Made by a program: the position numbers and the translations under genes. This document shows, one piece after another, positions 12,265 to 23,195 of a DNA stretch of 64,000 nucleotides (the stretch's first letter is position 1; every line of letters starts with the position of its first letter). The notes beneath the pieces were generated by a model, which made no database searches, was not told where the DNA came from, and saw only the letters and a list, made by a program, of their open reading frames with translations. This DNA comes from Terfezia claveryi (taxonomy: Eukaryota > Ascomycota > Pezizomycetes > Pezizales > Pezizaceae), in NCBI GenBank assembly GCA_015179025.1, contig WHUX01000122.1:1-64000 (forward strand), read 5' to 3'.

Positions 12265-12567
12265 AGTGATATATAATAATGACAATAATTAAAGGTGTCT
12301 AATATATGAGCTGTGGAATCATTTGGGGCAACTCTCGGAGTTTATTTATATTGCCCAACTAGATAGAAGTGGAGTAAGAAATGGAATGAGAATTGTACCT
12401 ATTATAGTAATTACTCTAGCCTGCTTAAACCATGAAAGGGTTTATATCTCTTCTAGGAAGAGGTTTCTTACAAAGTAATATTATCTATAGACTTCTTCTT
12501 TATTTTGCATGTCTTGTCTTGTTATCGGATATTAATACCAAATGAGTACAATAAAGTTACATATCTA
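12265..12567. other. Non-coding, AT-rich
   Basis: Upstream of the hAT gene. It probably holds the gene's promoter and leader; no motif is clear enough to mark. No ORF or RNA gene recognised. Confidence 0.4.
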
Positions 12568-12822
12568 GAAGGAGGTGTCACAGGAAGAGGTTTATCATAG
12601 GAGGAGGTTCGTCATGGAAGGAGGTTCGTTATGGGAGGAAGTTTATCATGGAAGGAAGTTCATTATGGGAGGAAGTTCGTCACGGGAGGAAGTTTGTCAC
12701 GGGAGGAAGTTCGTCATGGGAGGAAGTTCGTCATGGGAGGAGGTTCATTACAGGAGGAGCTTTATCATAAGAGAAGGTTCATTACAGGAAGAAGTTTGTT
12801 ATGGGAGGAGGTTGATCATTAG
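12568..12822. repeat. Minisatellite, GTTCGTCATGGGAGGAA type (~16 bp)
   Basis: About 15 degenerate copies of a 16-17 bp unit with core GTCATGGGAGGA. It lies between the hAT gene and the unknown gene at 13028. The frames that are open across it encode only repeated G-R-K-F-V-M-like peptides and are not genes. Confidence 0.9.
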
Positions 12823-13027
12823 CTAATATTATCTAGTGGACTACCTTAGCTTCTTGCATGTCTTATCTTGTCAAGGGATAATAATACCTAAAGAGAATAG
12901 GTATATTCTATATTATATTATATCTTGTCATAAGTATTCAGCCATATATTCTCTATATGGCATATCTGAATTGAAGGTATTGGAAGTATATAATATATAA
13001 ACCTATTCCCAAAATTACATATAGAAC

Positions 13028-14020
13028 AACACAACTCTAGCTGCATAATGAACAGAATTCAATACCTTGATGATTTGGTAGCACAGTCAGATACTGAGTC
13101 ATCTATCAGTAACACAACAATCGACCTTGATAATAGTACTCAAGCAAGACTCGAAATCCTAGATCGATTGAATATCCACAACCCTATTGATATTTAGTAA
13201 GCAGCCATATGTTTAGTAAATGCACATTTCGAGCAAGGCACAGAATATAGAGAGATCTCTAAGCTTCTTAGTTTAGTCTGGATTGAGTAGGATATTTTGA
13301 TAGTATCTAATTTATCTGACACCTAGGAACCTTACCAATGCCACCCAATTAACTCCCACAATAACCCTCTTTGGAATGAAACAAACTTAGATGATTACAC
13401 CTTATACGATCTCTTATGAATTAGTATGTTTGGTAATTTTCTGATGAGGTATCAGGGTGAATGACCAAACACCAATATGCTTTCGATATGTTGGGGTATC
13501 TGTGACATACCAATACCATGTTCGGTATGTGCTTCATAGTATAATGTTTAACAAATCCTAAGACTATCTAATCAATTCTAACCAGGTATTGACTGCTTAT
13601 CGAAGAATCCCTCAAATGGATCCCACATCAGATGGTGTTTACATCCCACATGCATGGCATCCAAATCCTCGAATGCATGTCAATTGTTGTGGAGAACTTA
13701 TTGAGATAGTTAGATCGCCAAGGTATAACCTATTAATCTACCTGACTAATAGACCTTGAACTAAATAATACAGACCTAGAGGTATCCGGGAACTCACTAC
13801 CAATCCAAACTGGCCCTTGCACTGCACGCTACTGCATGTAGATCTCACCAATATTTCTGATTGCAGTGACTCGGAGACTGTATCTGAATGTTTGACATGC
13901 AATAGAATTAGATATAGGACGGAAGATTGCTCTAACCCTTGGCAGTATATGACATATGAAGATATTCCATCACAAAATACTCCAAATAATATGACACATA
14001 ATAACCCGAACTTTGACTAA
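13028..14020 (+). pseudogene. Unknown spliced gene X of the accessory block
   Basis: Family not recognised. Three exons are inferred: 13028 to about 13424 (MNRIQYLDDLVAQSDTESS..., with several in-frame stops), 13586-13722 (VLTAYRRIPQMDPTSDGVYI...HVNCCGELIEIV) and 13774-14020 (GIRELTTNPNWPLHCTLLHVD...ECLTCNRIRYR...PNFD, stop TAA). The second intron, 13723-13773 (GTATAACC...CTAAATAATACAG), joins the flanking codons in frame, which supports real splicing. The first intron is less certain. Exon 3 has several Cys (LHCTLL, SDCSD, ECLTC, EDCSN) that could bind metal; this is inference. Stops are of the CAG/CAA/CGA/TGG decay type. It lies between two minisatellites and shares orientation with the next two genes. 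Confidence 0.5.
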
Positions 14021-14099
14021 TTACTTGGAAAAGTTAGCCATCATACAGAAGAACGATCTGGCATCAGTATGCTAGATGGAAGTACTAGTCCTTGGAATA

Positions 14100-14215
14100 G
14101 TAAGCTTGAGGGTATACCCAATATAACTGATAGTATGCTCGAGGGTATGACCGAGGGTATGCTTGAGGGTACGCTCGAGGGTACACTTGAGGGTATGCTC
14201 GAGGGTATACTTAAG
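14100..14215. repeat. 12-bp minisatellite, GAGGGTATGCTC type
   Basis: About nine copies of a 12-bp unit (GAGGGTATGCTC / GAGGGTACGCTC). The period matches the TGTCACGGG repeats although the core differs. Open in frame as (EGML)n, which is not evidence of a gene. Confidence 0.88.
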
Positions 14216-14294
14216 GACTGTCAATGGTGTCCTTTACGAATCGTTAAATTGGATTGGGATTGGGTATGGATGGCAATAAATCATATACAATAGA

Positions 14295-15133
14295 TCTGTT
14301 ATTGGTGATTTGTCCTAATAGTACTATACGTTTGCTGCCCTAAGTCTTTATCATTTCTATTCAATAGTTGTTTTGATCTTCTCTTTCTATTGAATAGTTG
14401 TTTTGATCTTCTCTTTTTAATGGATTGTTGTTTCATATTCTCTTTGTTCTCATATTTCTTTGTTCTAGATATAGTGCTCTACTCTATGTTATTGCCTAAA
14501 GCGGTCTACAAGCGGCTTGTACCAACTAGTGTTTGGATTAGACCATATTAGGTAGTTGCTCTCTACTAGTTAGTTACTCTGCCTGTGCCAACCTTGTTAG
14601 TCACTCTGCTTGTGCTAACCTTTAAGTTATGGTAGTCTAATTATTGTCTATTACAAGGTCTGATATCTAATGTCTGATTGGGACTACTTAATTATCTTCT
14701 CTGCAAGAGGCTTGTACCAACCAGACTAGTCATGGCTAGTCCGCTTAAGTCATGGTAGTCTAATTGCCTCTAATTGTCTATATATTGCGGTCTCAGTTTG
14801 GCTTAGTTTGTATCTGTTCATTAAAATGCATTAGCGCATGTCTGAATTGCTTTGTCTTCACAAATTGTTAGCCAATTGGAACAAGACATGGACTATTTAG
14901 TTTGCTCTATCGACCTTTCTGCATACTAAATCACTAAACCAACCTCTACTTTGCACGGCCATCCTCTTCCTCACAATCTTACACTGTGTCACTAGTACCG
15001 CACTGTTACAAGTATACTGCACTGTCACACACTGTCATGAGTATACTATTATGGGAACAAGTACACTTCCACCCAAAGCACTGTGATGCACTATCACGAG
15101 TATACTATTACAGGAACAAGTATCCACCCAAAT
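14295..15133. other. Spacer between gene X and gene Y
   Basis: No gene recognised. It holds short direct repeats (TTGTTTTGATCTTCTCTTT twice near 14360-14425; CTAGTTAGTTACTCT-like units near 14570-14610) and, at 15025-15120, two copies of a TGTCATGAGTATACTATTA unit related to the minisatellite core. Confidence 0.5.
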
Positions 15134-16311
15134 ATGTCATCCAAAGAATCCGGTGGACTACCGAAACTCAATAGACCTCCAGGCAATAAGGAAAACCGAG
15201 TTCGAGTACCTCGGGAGAGACCGTTCGATCCAGAAGTTGAATTTGGTGGGGGAATTCGCATCCACGGAACGTCAACAAACCCTAAGACAGTATATAATAG
15301 GTCTGGTAGAACTAGTTTGAGAGGTCTGCCTCTAGCACTACCTCGCCTCAAAAATTCTCTAAGACAGGAGAAATCTAGAGCACAGCGTGGAGGAATTACT
15401 ACCCAAGAGGCTGCGGATGTTGTAAAACGTCCTATTGGTACATCATGGAGTAATCTTTCAATTACTGAACAAGGAAGGTTTAAGGATATACTCAACGAGT
15501 ATATGACGATTAGATTATGTCATTGCAATATTTATATCTTAAACTAATGGAAGATATTAGATCAAAATACACAACGGAGGCTACTAGATATTGGTCCAAA
15601 GGATAATATACCTAGTTTTGACATGACACGAGAGGAAATTGAGAAGGCATGGCCTGGCCGAATGTCTAGGGAAGTTCAAATAGTTAATCCTCCCTACCTT
15701 GGTTTTGATTGCAACCAATACATTCCTATGTTCTCAGCTATTTCTACGACGAACATCATGGCAATTTATTAGGCAGATGAAACGATAGCAGACCCTATAG
15801 ATGACTCAGACTCAGCAGAAACAATCTTTGATAGTAGTAGTGACCCATGCATAGAGGAGTAGCCTGTAAGTTTATACTATATTGAGTAGACCTCTTATCA
15901 TGTAATGAGTAAGGCTGATGGTTGACTTAGGACACAGATAATATAGAATACCTAGCATACAATACTACCGACGATGAAGATAATAATAGTTTAGATCTCA
16001 GCTCTGTTCCTGCCAGCACTACGGATGGAGACAATAGCGATGATGTTGAGACTGACAATGAGAGCACCGATAATGGGGAGGATCATACCCAGGCTTCCAG
16101 ATTATATCGCCAAACCTTGGATGAGATCTTTGCTAACCCCGACTCAAGAGAAGTTGATAAGGTATTAGAAGACTCAAATGACGATGAAGAGGATGAAGAT
16201 TATGCTGAGATAACATCAAACCAAATCGTTTGTCAATATTCTCGAATACTTCGAGAAAGCAAACCAAAGGGAACAGCAAAAGGCAAAGAAGATTCATCAG
16301 CAAAAGGTTAA
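15134..16311 (+). pseudogene. Gene Y: basic N-terminus, acidic C-terminus, unknown
   Basis: Family not recognised. Start ATG at 15134 (MSSKESGGLPKLNRPPGNKE). Exon 1 (to about 15498) is basic and Arg-rich. Exon 2 (about 15550-15865) reads QRRLLDIGPKDNIPSFDMT...IEKAWPGRM. Exon 3 (15931-16311) is strongly acidic (DDVETDNESTDNGED, EDSNDDEEDEDYAEI) and ends with a Lys-rich stretch before TAA. The second intron, 15866-15930, has a GTAAGT donor and TTAG acceptor in phase. The first intron boundary is not resolved. Two in-frame TAG codons lie in exon 2. Basic plus acidic low-complexity tracts, and a position 450 bp upstream of a histone gene, would suit a nuclear or histone-binding role, but that is inference only. 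Confidence 0.5.
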
Positions 16312-16312
16312 T

Positions 16313-16410
16313 GTCACGGGAGTTGTCACGGGAGTTGTGATGAGAGTTGTCAAGGGAGTTATCATGGGAGTTATGATGAGAGTTGTCAAGGGAGTTGTCA
16401 CGGGAGTTTA
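16313..16410. repeat. 12-bp minisatellite, GTTGTCACGGGA type
   Basis: Eight copies of GTTGTCACGGGA and variants (GTGATGAGAGTT, GTCAAGGGAGTT), starting two bases after the stop codon of gene Y. Confidence 0.9.
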
Positions 16411-16760
16411 TTTCATTTTATTTTCTATCATTACCTCCTTTGAATGATTTAATTATTATACAATCTATTTATATCTTTGATTTATATATCCTAGTCACCT
16501 CTGTTTATTCCTTTGTCATATGTCCTTTTCATTGGATTCCTTTATTACTCTTTGAGAGTTATGTATGGTAGTTAGTTAAGGGTTATATATAGTAGTTGGA
16601 TTATTAGTATAATGCTGAATGCAACTTGCCATCTTTGTTCACAGTGCAAGAATATATAGCGTTTATTGTTTGCTATTTAGTGGTAATGAAATCCAATTGG
16701 AAAAAGATTCCTTCCATTATCCAAACCTAAGTCTATATCCATAATATAGATATTCACGAC

Positions 16761-17467
16761 ATGCCAGGCAAGCAGACTGGTAGAAAAACAATAGTCGGGG
16801 CCTAGACTTCTTCCCAGAAGAAGTCCAAGGCTGAGTCCAAGGCTGGATCCAAGGCCAAGTCCAAGATCCGGGTACCACCAATAAGTAGTGCACCGCTAAA
16901 AACTGGTGTTAGGCGACCTAAAGCTTGGAAAGGGTAGGCTAATAGTATGTTTACCTTTCATGAATATTATATTTCCATCTAACAATGCTATATAGGAAAC
17001 TTCTGTTCCCAGGTTAAAAAATACCAAACGGAAACAGGATTTTTGATCCCTCACCTGCCTTTTAGCCGACTATGCCGTGAGATTGTACAGAATACTACCG
17101 CCAATAATGTACAAAATATACCAGCAATAGAAGCAGTAATGCGGATATCTCCAGATGCAGTTCTTATCTTGCAAACGGAGGCAGAAAACCAAGTGATGAA
17201 ATATCTTTCTAGTATGTTATGGTCTAGGCTCTAAAATTGGTCCCTGGGATTATTAAACATGTTATAGGTGCCAATTATCTTGCTATATATGGGAAGCGCT
17301 CCACCCTAAAAATCCAAGACTTCCAAACTCTAGAGTGCATCCTTGCTGTGGAGTGCTACAATAGGGCACCGCACCACACTCAGACAGGCGGAATACCTTA
17401 TAACTATAGAGATGTGCCAAATCGGGAAAGTCAGCTACGAAAGGGCAGGAAGAAAAACAAGAACTAG
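16761..17467 (+). pseudogene. Divergent histone H3 (long loop 1), three exons
   Basis: Nucleosome core histone fold. Exons 16761-16944, 16996-17211 and 17268-17467; introns 16945-16995 (GTATGT, CTAAC, TAG) and 17212-17267 (GTATGT, ATAG) restore the frame, giving 199 codons. The tail PGKQTGRKT matches the H3 KQTARKS context of Lys4, Lys9 and Ser10. A Lys/Ser-rich stretch follows, then TGVRRPKAWK (H3 TGGVKKPHRYR). Alpha-N ends KKYQ. Alpha-1 FLIPHLPFSRLCREIVQ matches LLIRKLPFQRLVREIAQ. Loop 1 is about 11 residues longer than canonical H3. From AVLILQ to LAIYGKR is 29 residues, exactly as H3 from AIGALQ to CAIHAKR. Alpha-3 is LKIQDFQTLECILAVE. A ~40-residue C-terminal extension follows. Two in-frame TAG codons (16803-16805, 16935-16937) break it. 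An H3-like tail with an extended loop 1 is neither plain H3 nor typical CENP-A. Confidence 0.85.
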
Positions 17468-17469
17468 CA

Positions 17470-17898
17470 GCCCAGGTACTAGCAGCTCTAGTAGTGTAAA
17501 TTGGGTCTTTGATGTTACGTATGCTTGTGTAGGATGTTGTTGGGTTAAGTAGAATGTTGATAAGTAGAAGTATATAGCAAGTGAAGACATTATATATCTA
17601 CTTGTGAGAGTTAATATGTCATGAGAAAAGAATCCCGTCTAGGATGTATATCGGTTTCATTAGTCTAGTTTTGTACCAGTTTTATTGTGCTTAGATATGG
17701 TATACTAGACATAGAGACTGCACAGAGAAGCAACTCATAGAGAAGGAACCCACAAGAAGTGCACAAATAAACATGAAATTAAATACATAGATAATGCAAA
17801 ATACACAGACAATGCAAAATACACGGACATATAAAATACACATGCAAAATGCACAAATGCATAGACAGAACTACTGAACAATATTTTTTGCCTTTTTC
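17470..17898. other. Spacer between H3-like gene and dioxygenase gene
   Basis: The 3' ends of two convergent genes face each other here. Holds short direct repeats (ATGCAAAATACACAGACA-like, 17790-17850). No RNA gene recognised. Confidence 0.5.
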
Positions 17899-19056
17899 TT
17901 ACTTGGTTGACCTGTCCAGTCGGCTTTTTCTTAGGCTCCAGCTGCTAACTCCCTTTTCTTTTCTTTGACAAGAAGGATACCATTTAATCCAATCCATGAT
18001 ACTCTTGTGTGTAAATAGATTAACACTATTCCTAACACCTCGAGTAATCTTAGTATTCCATGACAGATTAAAGAACCCATAAATAATAAAGCATCCTCAA
18101 GTCGAAGCTCCAAAATATATTTGGCTTGCCATAATACTAAGTCACCTCCATCATAATTACCATATGGTACAACTGCATTAGGGGCAGAACGAACATCCTT
18201 CCAATCTTGATGATGTTGTACAATACTGTCTAGTGTCATTTGTTGGTTAATGGCGGCTCCAGCCCAAGGATAGAATAATAATTGAAGGGGGTCGGGAAGT
18301 ATAATGTTATTAAGCTTATTATATGCTTCAGGAAAAATAAGCTTCAAAAAATCTCCAAGATACTGCTATAGGGATTTGTTCATTTTAATCCAAGTAATCG
18401 AGGTAGGTTGTTGAGTTAAATAATCTTTACTATAAAAAATATCTAAACTACTATCAGCCCAAGTAGCATAGTGTCAGATCGGAAATTCGCCCTGAGGATC
18501 TATTCTTCGTTGGTGATGTACATCTATTTCAGGTAAAAAGGCATCATTTTCAACTAAGCCTCTAACCAAGAAGTCTGGAATTCTGAGCCGGTAAGCTAAG
18601 AGACAGCCATTTTTATCTTTGATCTCCAAATACTCAGGACCTGATTGAAATCATTGGAAAGATGAAAGTTGAGAATTCTTCATTACGGGTAAAGAATATT
18701 GACCTTAATTCCTTATAATTAGCTCTGAATTATAAGAATTATAAGGTATACGAACCTCTTTTATTCTTTAAAGACCATTTCAATACAGAAATACTTGTAG
18801 GAGCTTCCCAAAAGATTTAGGTTGTTCTCTCTTTTTCCCAAGATTGTAGAAGGCATTTGACATGTTGGTGTAGTCCTTTTGCCCTTCGCGGATGATCTTT
18901 ATTAAATGCGCCACTGGTAACTAAATGGGCTAAACGGACTTCAAATGCATGCGCTGAAAGTAAGCCAGTTGTAGTGGTAGTAGTGGTGGCAGAGGCAGAG
19001 GTAGTGATGGGAGTGTTAGTGGCTGCAGAGGTATCAGCAGAGGTTATAGTAGTCAT
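17899..19056 (-). pseudogene. TET/JBP-family 2-oxoglutarate/Fe(II) dioxygenase, decayed
   Basis: Proteins of this family oxidise 5-methylpyrimidines in DNA. N-terminus (from 19056): MTTITSADTSA, then FEVRLAHLVTSGAFNKDHPRRAKGLHQHV. Middle: GPEYLEIKDKNGCLLAYRLR, IPDFLVRGLVEND, HYATWADSS. Catalytic double-stranded beta-helix: the HxD pair as HQD (18204-18212) followed by WKDVRSAPNAVVPYGNYDGGDL, the distal His in SLICHG (18060-18062), and the 2-oxoglutarate-binding Arg in GVRNSVNLFTHKSIMDW (Arg codon 18031-18033). A 1-bp deletion lies just after the distal His, and there are stops in the N-terminal half (for example FPI-stop-HYATWA). Exon boundaries near 18700-18830 are unresolved. Family assignment rests on motif order and spacing and could be wrong in detail. 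Confidence 0.78.
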
Positions 19057-19074
19057 AGTGGCTGCAGGAAGAGC

Positions 19075-19310
19075 TGGATAGCTGGTGGTAGAGTTGGAGC
19101 TGGTAGAGTTGGAGCTGGTAGCAGAGTTGGTTAGAGCTGGTAGTAGAGTTGGAGCTGGGATAGAGTTGGAGCCGGTGATAGAGTGGAAGCTGGTAGTAGA
19201 GCTGGCTGGGGAAAAGCAGCTGGCTAGTGGAGGGGCTGTGAGCGTGAGAGCTCAAAGGAGAGTTGGAAGATGTAAAGACAAAAAGTAAAAATACTTGCAC
19301 CTTCATCCCA
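19075..19310. repeat. Degenerate repeat upstream of dioxygenase gene
   Basis: Irregular GAGCTGGTAGAGTTG-like repeats of 12-18 bp, plus strand, upstream of the chosen start codon at 19056. Open frames across it have only repeated Q-L-Y peptides. Confidence 0.6.
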
Positions 19311-19359
19311 GTACAGAAGCCAAGAACCTATAATTTTTAGAGACAATTTTTAGATATAT

Positions 19360-19560
19360 GTTTTTAAAGATTAGTTATGATGAACAGGGTTAAATAAGCA
19401 AGGATAAGTTTTATTTTTTGAACCATCCACATCAGTGTAGCCGAAGGATAAATTCGAATTAGCCCTTTACAGGGGTACTGGGAATCGAACACAGGCCCTA
19501 ATAATGCTAGTAGAATAGGCCAGGCCCTACCAACAAAACCAAGAAACTCAGAGGTATGCA
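19360..19560 (-). repeat. tRNA-derived SINE-like copy 1
   Basis: On the minus strand an A-box-like GTTGGTAGGGCC is followed about 40 bases later by a B-box GTTCGATTCCC, then a tail ending GGATGGTTCAAAAAATAAAA. This is the layout of an RNA polymerase III, tRNA-derived SINE. A second copy lies at 28310-28470. Confidence 0.6.
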
Positions 19561-19617
19561 AAATAAAATTGCACCGGGCTTATCTACCCAATTTTCACTA
19601 CTATAACAAAAACAAAA

Positions 19618-20240
19618 CTGTCACGGACAAGTATTGTCATGGGCGATAAGTATTGTCACAGGCAATAAGTATTGTCACGGGTGACAAGTATTATCATAGG
19701 CGACAAGCAAGTATTGTCATAGGTGACAAACAAGTGTTGTCACAGGTAATAAGCAAGTATTGTCACAGGCAACAAGTAAGTATTGTCACGGGCGACAAGC
19801 AAGTATTGTCACGGGCGACAAGTAAGTATTTTCACGAGCGACAAGCAAGTATTATTACGGACGACAAGTAAGTTTTGTCATGGGCGACAAGTAAGTTTTG
19901 TCATGGGCAACAAGTAAGTTTTGTCATGGGTGACAAGTAAGTTTTGTCATAGGTGACAAGTTTTGTCAAGGGCGACAAGTAAGTTTTGTCACGGGCAACA
20001 AGTTTTGTCAAGGGCGATAAGTAAGTTTTGTCATGGGTGACAAGTTTTGTCAAGGGCGATAAGTAAGTTCTGTCACGAGTGACAAGTAAGTTTTGTCACG
20101 GGCGACAAGTAAGTTTTGTCACAGGTGACAAGTTTTGTCAAGGGTGATAAGTAAGTTTTGTCAAGGGCGACAAGTAAGTTTTGTCATGGGCGACAAGTTT
20201 TGTCATGAGTGACAAGTTTTGTCATGGGTGATAAGGTTTT
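19618..20240. repeat. 23-bp minisatellite, GACAAGTAAGTTTTGTCATGGGC type
   Basis: More than 25 copies of a 15-23 bp unit made of GACAAGTAAGTTTT plus the GTCATGGGC core, with variants lacking part of the spacer. It is the longest of the TGTCAYGGG family arrays. No coding potential. Confidence 0.92.
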
Positions 20241-20244
20241 ATTA

Positions 20245-20869
20245 CTTTTATATGAGAGGCTTATACCAACCAGACTACACTTTTGTCATGGGCCACAACT
20301 TTTGTCATAGGTGACAAGTTTTGTGACCAGAAAGAGCCAGTCTAAGTCTCTTTTTGTGAGTAAATCTATTACTATAGAAGGTATATATACCCGTATCACC
20401 TTTGTTAGGCACTAATTTTCCATAAATATCTAACCAGTCCGTAACAAGTCAACCAGTCCATAATAAGTCCATAACAAGTCAACTAGTCAGTAACAAGTCA
20501 ACTAGTCCTTCAACAAGTCCATGATAAGACATTTTCAACTGCATATAAAACTCCCAATTATATAGAAAAGGTTAGTACAAGCTACAACTACATATAAGGA
20601 CCAGCCTTATCAAGATATATTAACCCTTAGGTATTATTATCTTGGCTCTATAAGGGTTAACTTTAGCAATAGAGATATTAAGGGAATGAGCTGGAGGGTA
20701 GAAGCAGCTAGATAGTGGCCAGAGTGCTACTAGATAAAATCTGCATGTCCACCTCTACAACTTCAACTACAATTCACTCCTCATCCTTATCCTGATTCGT
20801 ATCCTTATCCGGATTCTCATCTATATCTTGATCCTCATCTTCATACACATCCTCAATATCTCACATACA
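20245..20869. other. Spacer after the 23-bp array
   Basis: Contains a few more core units (20281-20320) and a cluster of GTCCATAACAAGTCAACTA-like direct repeats (20440-20530). No gene recognised. Confidence 0.5.
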
Positions 20870-21531
20870 ATGCAGTACTATGCATACCACTTTGATGAGA
20901 GAAATTCGGGCACAAAGCATGTCTTCAAGGTATGATCTTCTCATACTTAGTTACTTGCACAATTTCATTGTTTAGCTATTATCTGCATAATCTTAGTATC
21001 TGCGATTCTGGGCTTAATGGGCTTGCCCAATTGACCTATTGCACTGGATAGATTTTGATCATATTTTCATTACTCTCTGAGGACTGAGCTTTTAGAAGCC
21101 ACAGGTGGCTGCCTGATAGCTGTAGTGGTGGAAAATTGTGAAGTCTTTAGTGGACAGAAAAAAGGAATTAATATGGTTGTGGTGGGCATATCACTTAACA
21201 ACTAGACTTTGTTATAGGCTTGCGGCTAATCCTTTATTATAGTGAATATAGAACTCGATTTCAGCGCCGCAGGCAAATAGAAGTTTCTGCAACTCCTAGT
21301 GAAGAAGATACCGACGTGGAAAGAAGAGATGACAATAGAGATGATTCGGAGGAAGCAGGTAGCGAGCAGCTAGGGAACAAGGAGAATAAGAACCCAGCTA
21401 CATATACACAAGTGCAATTTTCTCAATTTATTCAACATCCCATAATCAGTGACCCCCCCCCCCTTCTAGTTGCCCCATGCGTACCCCATTGCATGATGTT
21501 AAGGTTGCTATTTCCCGAAGGACTAAGCTAG
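20870..21531 (+). pseudogene. Possible spliced gene Z, fragmentary
   Basis: Not recognised. A candidate first exon at 20870-20929 (MQYYAYHFDERNSGTKHVFK followed by a GTATGA donor), a middle open stretch at 21080-21205 (LLEATGGCLIAVVVE...INMVVVG, ending TAG) and a last stretch at 21220-21531 (RTRFQRRRQIEV, then Asp/Glu-rich SEEDTDVERRDD). These could be exons of one gene of the accessory block; the joins are not established. Confidence 0.3.
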
Positions 21532-22290
21532 CTAAACAGTAGCTCCGCTAGCAATGAAAGGCTCATGATCAGAAACGGTGAGAAAGATAGCAGGAAACAC
21601 ACATCACGAAAGATTTTTCCTCGGCTCAACGCCCCTCTAGGCCTCCTGACGGACTATACTAACCCCTTGGACGCCTGGTCGCCCCATGCGCCGTAACGGC
21701 CACCTGTTGATGCGATCCATGCCCTGATGTTGTACTCAGAAGGTTGGCGCCTTAGGGTTCAGTATTGTACAACAGCACCTTGGCACCCTATCTTGTACAT
21801 CCGTGCCCTCAAGCCTTTACTGTTTCTGCCCCTAGGCGCCAATCCATTCATCCAATGTCCAGGTGCTATAAGACCATAGTATGCCTCTGTAATACAGGTG
21901 TGCGCCCTGGCACAACAACCTGACAGGCAACATGTCCACTCTACTTGGCGCACACGCAGAATAATGGTAATAGCAGCCAGGCAAACGCAGCCAGGCAGAG
22001 AGGGGCAGTCAGGCAAAGGCAGCCAGGTATAAGTAATACATTGCATGTATTAGGTGAACTTGAGCTTCTATATACACTGATGAGCCATATTTGTACTTTC
22101 CCTGAACCATTCCATCATAGATCCTACTAGGACTCTGTTCTGCACATATGCCTCCCACAATCCAGCCCTTCCCAAACATCAGCAGTCTCCAAAGTAGTAA
22201 CCGCCCTCACTGATGTAGTTATCCACTGCCACAAGCAATCCCTAGTAGTAGAGCAATTAGCTAGGCAGTCCCACAAAGTTCAAGATATGC

Positions 22291-23195
22291 TGGCGAGTCC
22301 ACGTACCTAGCTATGTCTGTGCATATTGATAGGGGATATCTCGGGAGTGCACTTGCAGAGTCCTAAAAGCAATTAGCAATGCCCTCACATGAAGTCTGCT
22401 AAACGAGTTCACTTACCTAGCAATGTCTATACATATTGATAGGGCATATCTCGGGAATGCACTTGCGGAGTCCTAAGAGTAATTAGCAATGCCCTCATAT
22501 GGAGTCTGCTAGTTTTCTGGCGAGTTCACTTACCTAGCTATGTCTGTAATTGATAAGGGATACCTCAGGAGGGCACTTGCGGAGTTCTAAGAGAAATTAG
22601 CAATGCCCTCACATGGAGTCCGCTGGTTTTCTGGCGAGTTCATGTACCTAGCTATGCCTGTGTCTGCGCACATAGATTGGGGATATCTCGCAACTGCACT
22701 TTGGGCATCCTAATAGCAATTAGCAATGCCTCCACATAGAGTCCGCTGGTTTCTGGCGAGTTCACATACCTAGCTATGCCTGTGTCTGCACACATAGATT
22801 GGGGATATCTCGCTACTGCACTTTGGGTGTCCTAAGAGCAATTAGCAATGCCTTCACATAGAGTCCGCTGGTTTCTGGTGAGTTCAGTACCTAGCTTTGC
22901 CTTCTCTGCATACATAGATTAGGGATATCTCGCAACTGCACTTTGGGCATCCTGAGAGCAATTAGCAATGCCTCAACATAGAGTCCGCTGGTTTCTGGCG
23001 AGTTCACGTACCTACCTATGCCTGTGTCTGTGCACATAGATTGGGGATATCTCGTAACTGCACTTTGGGCGTCCTAAGAGCAATGAGCTAGGTCTTCACA
23101 TAGAGTCCGTGGGTTGTCTGGCGAGTTCACGTACCTGGCTATGTCTGCGTATATAGATGGGGGATATCTAGAGTGCAATGGGGGAGTCCTAACCT
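22291..23195. repeat. ~120-bp tandem repeats, left arm (8 copies)
   Basis: Units start TGGCGAGTTCACGTACCTAG and hold GGGGATATCTCG, a CACTTTGGGCATCCTA or CACTTGCGGAGTCCTA segment, AGCAATTAGCAATGCC and AGAGTCCGCTGG. Periods run from 112 to 121 bp. Two subtypes exist: GCAGAGTCC (outer copies) and TTTGGGCATCC (inner copies). Confidence 0.92.

Noticed and set aside
12575..12826. Open frames with repeated E-V-x-H-G-R-K-F-V-M
   Set aside because: By-product of the GTCATGGGAGGA minisatellite, open in two frames at once.
16761..17467. Calling the H3-like gene CENP-A outright
   Set aside because: Loop 1 is long as in CENP-A, but the tail keeps the H3 KQTxRK[S/T] context and the gene sits in a decayed repeat block with stop codons; it is unlikely to be the host's centromeric histone.
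19075..19310. Extending the dioxygenase N-terminus upstream of 19056
   Set aside because: The upstream frame is only degenerate Q-L-Y repeats from a GAGCTGGTAGAG array.
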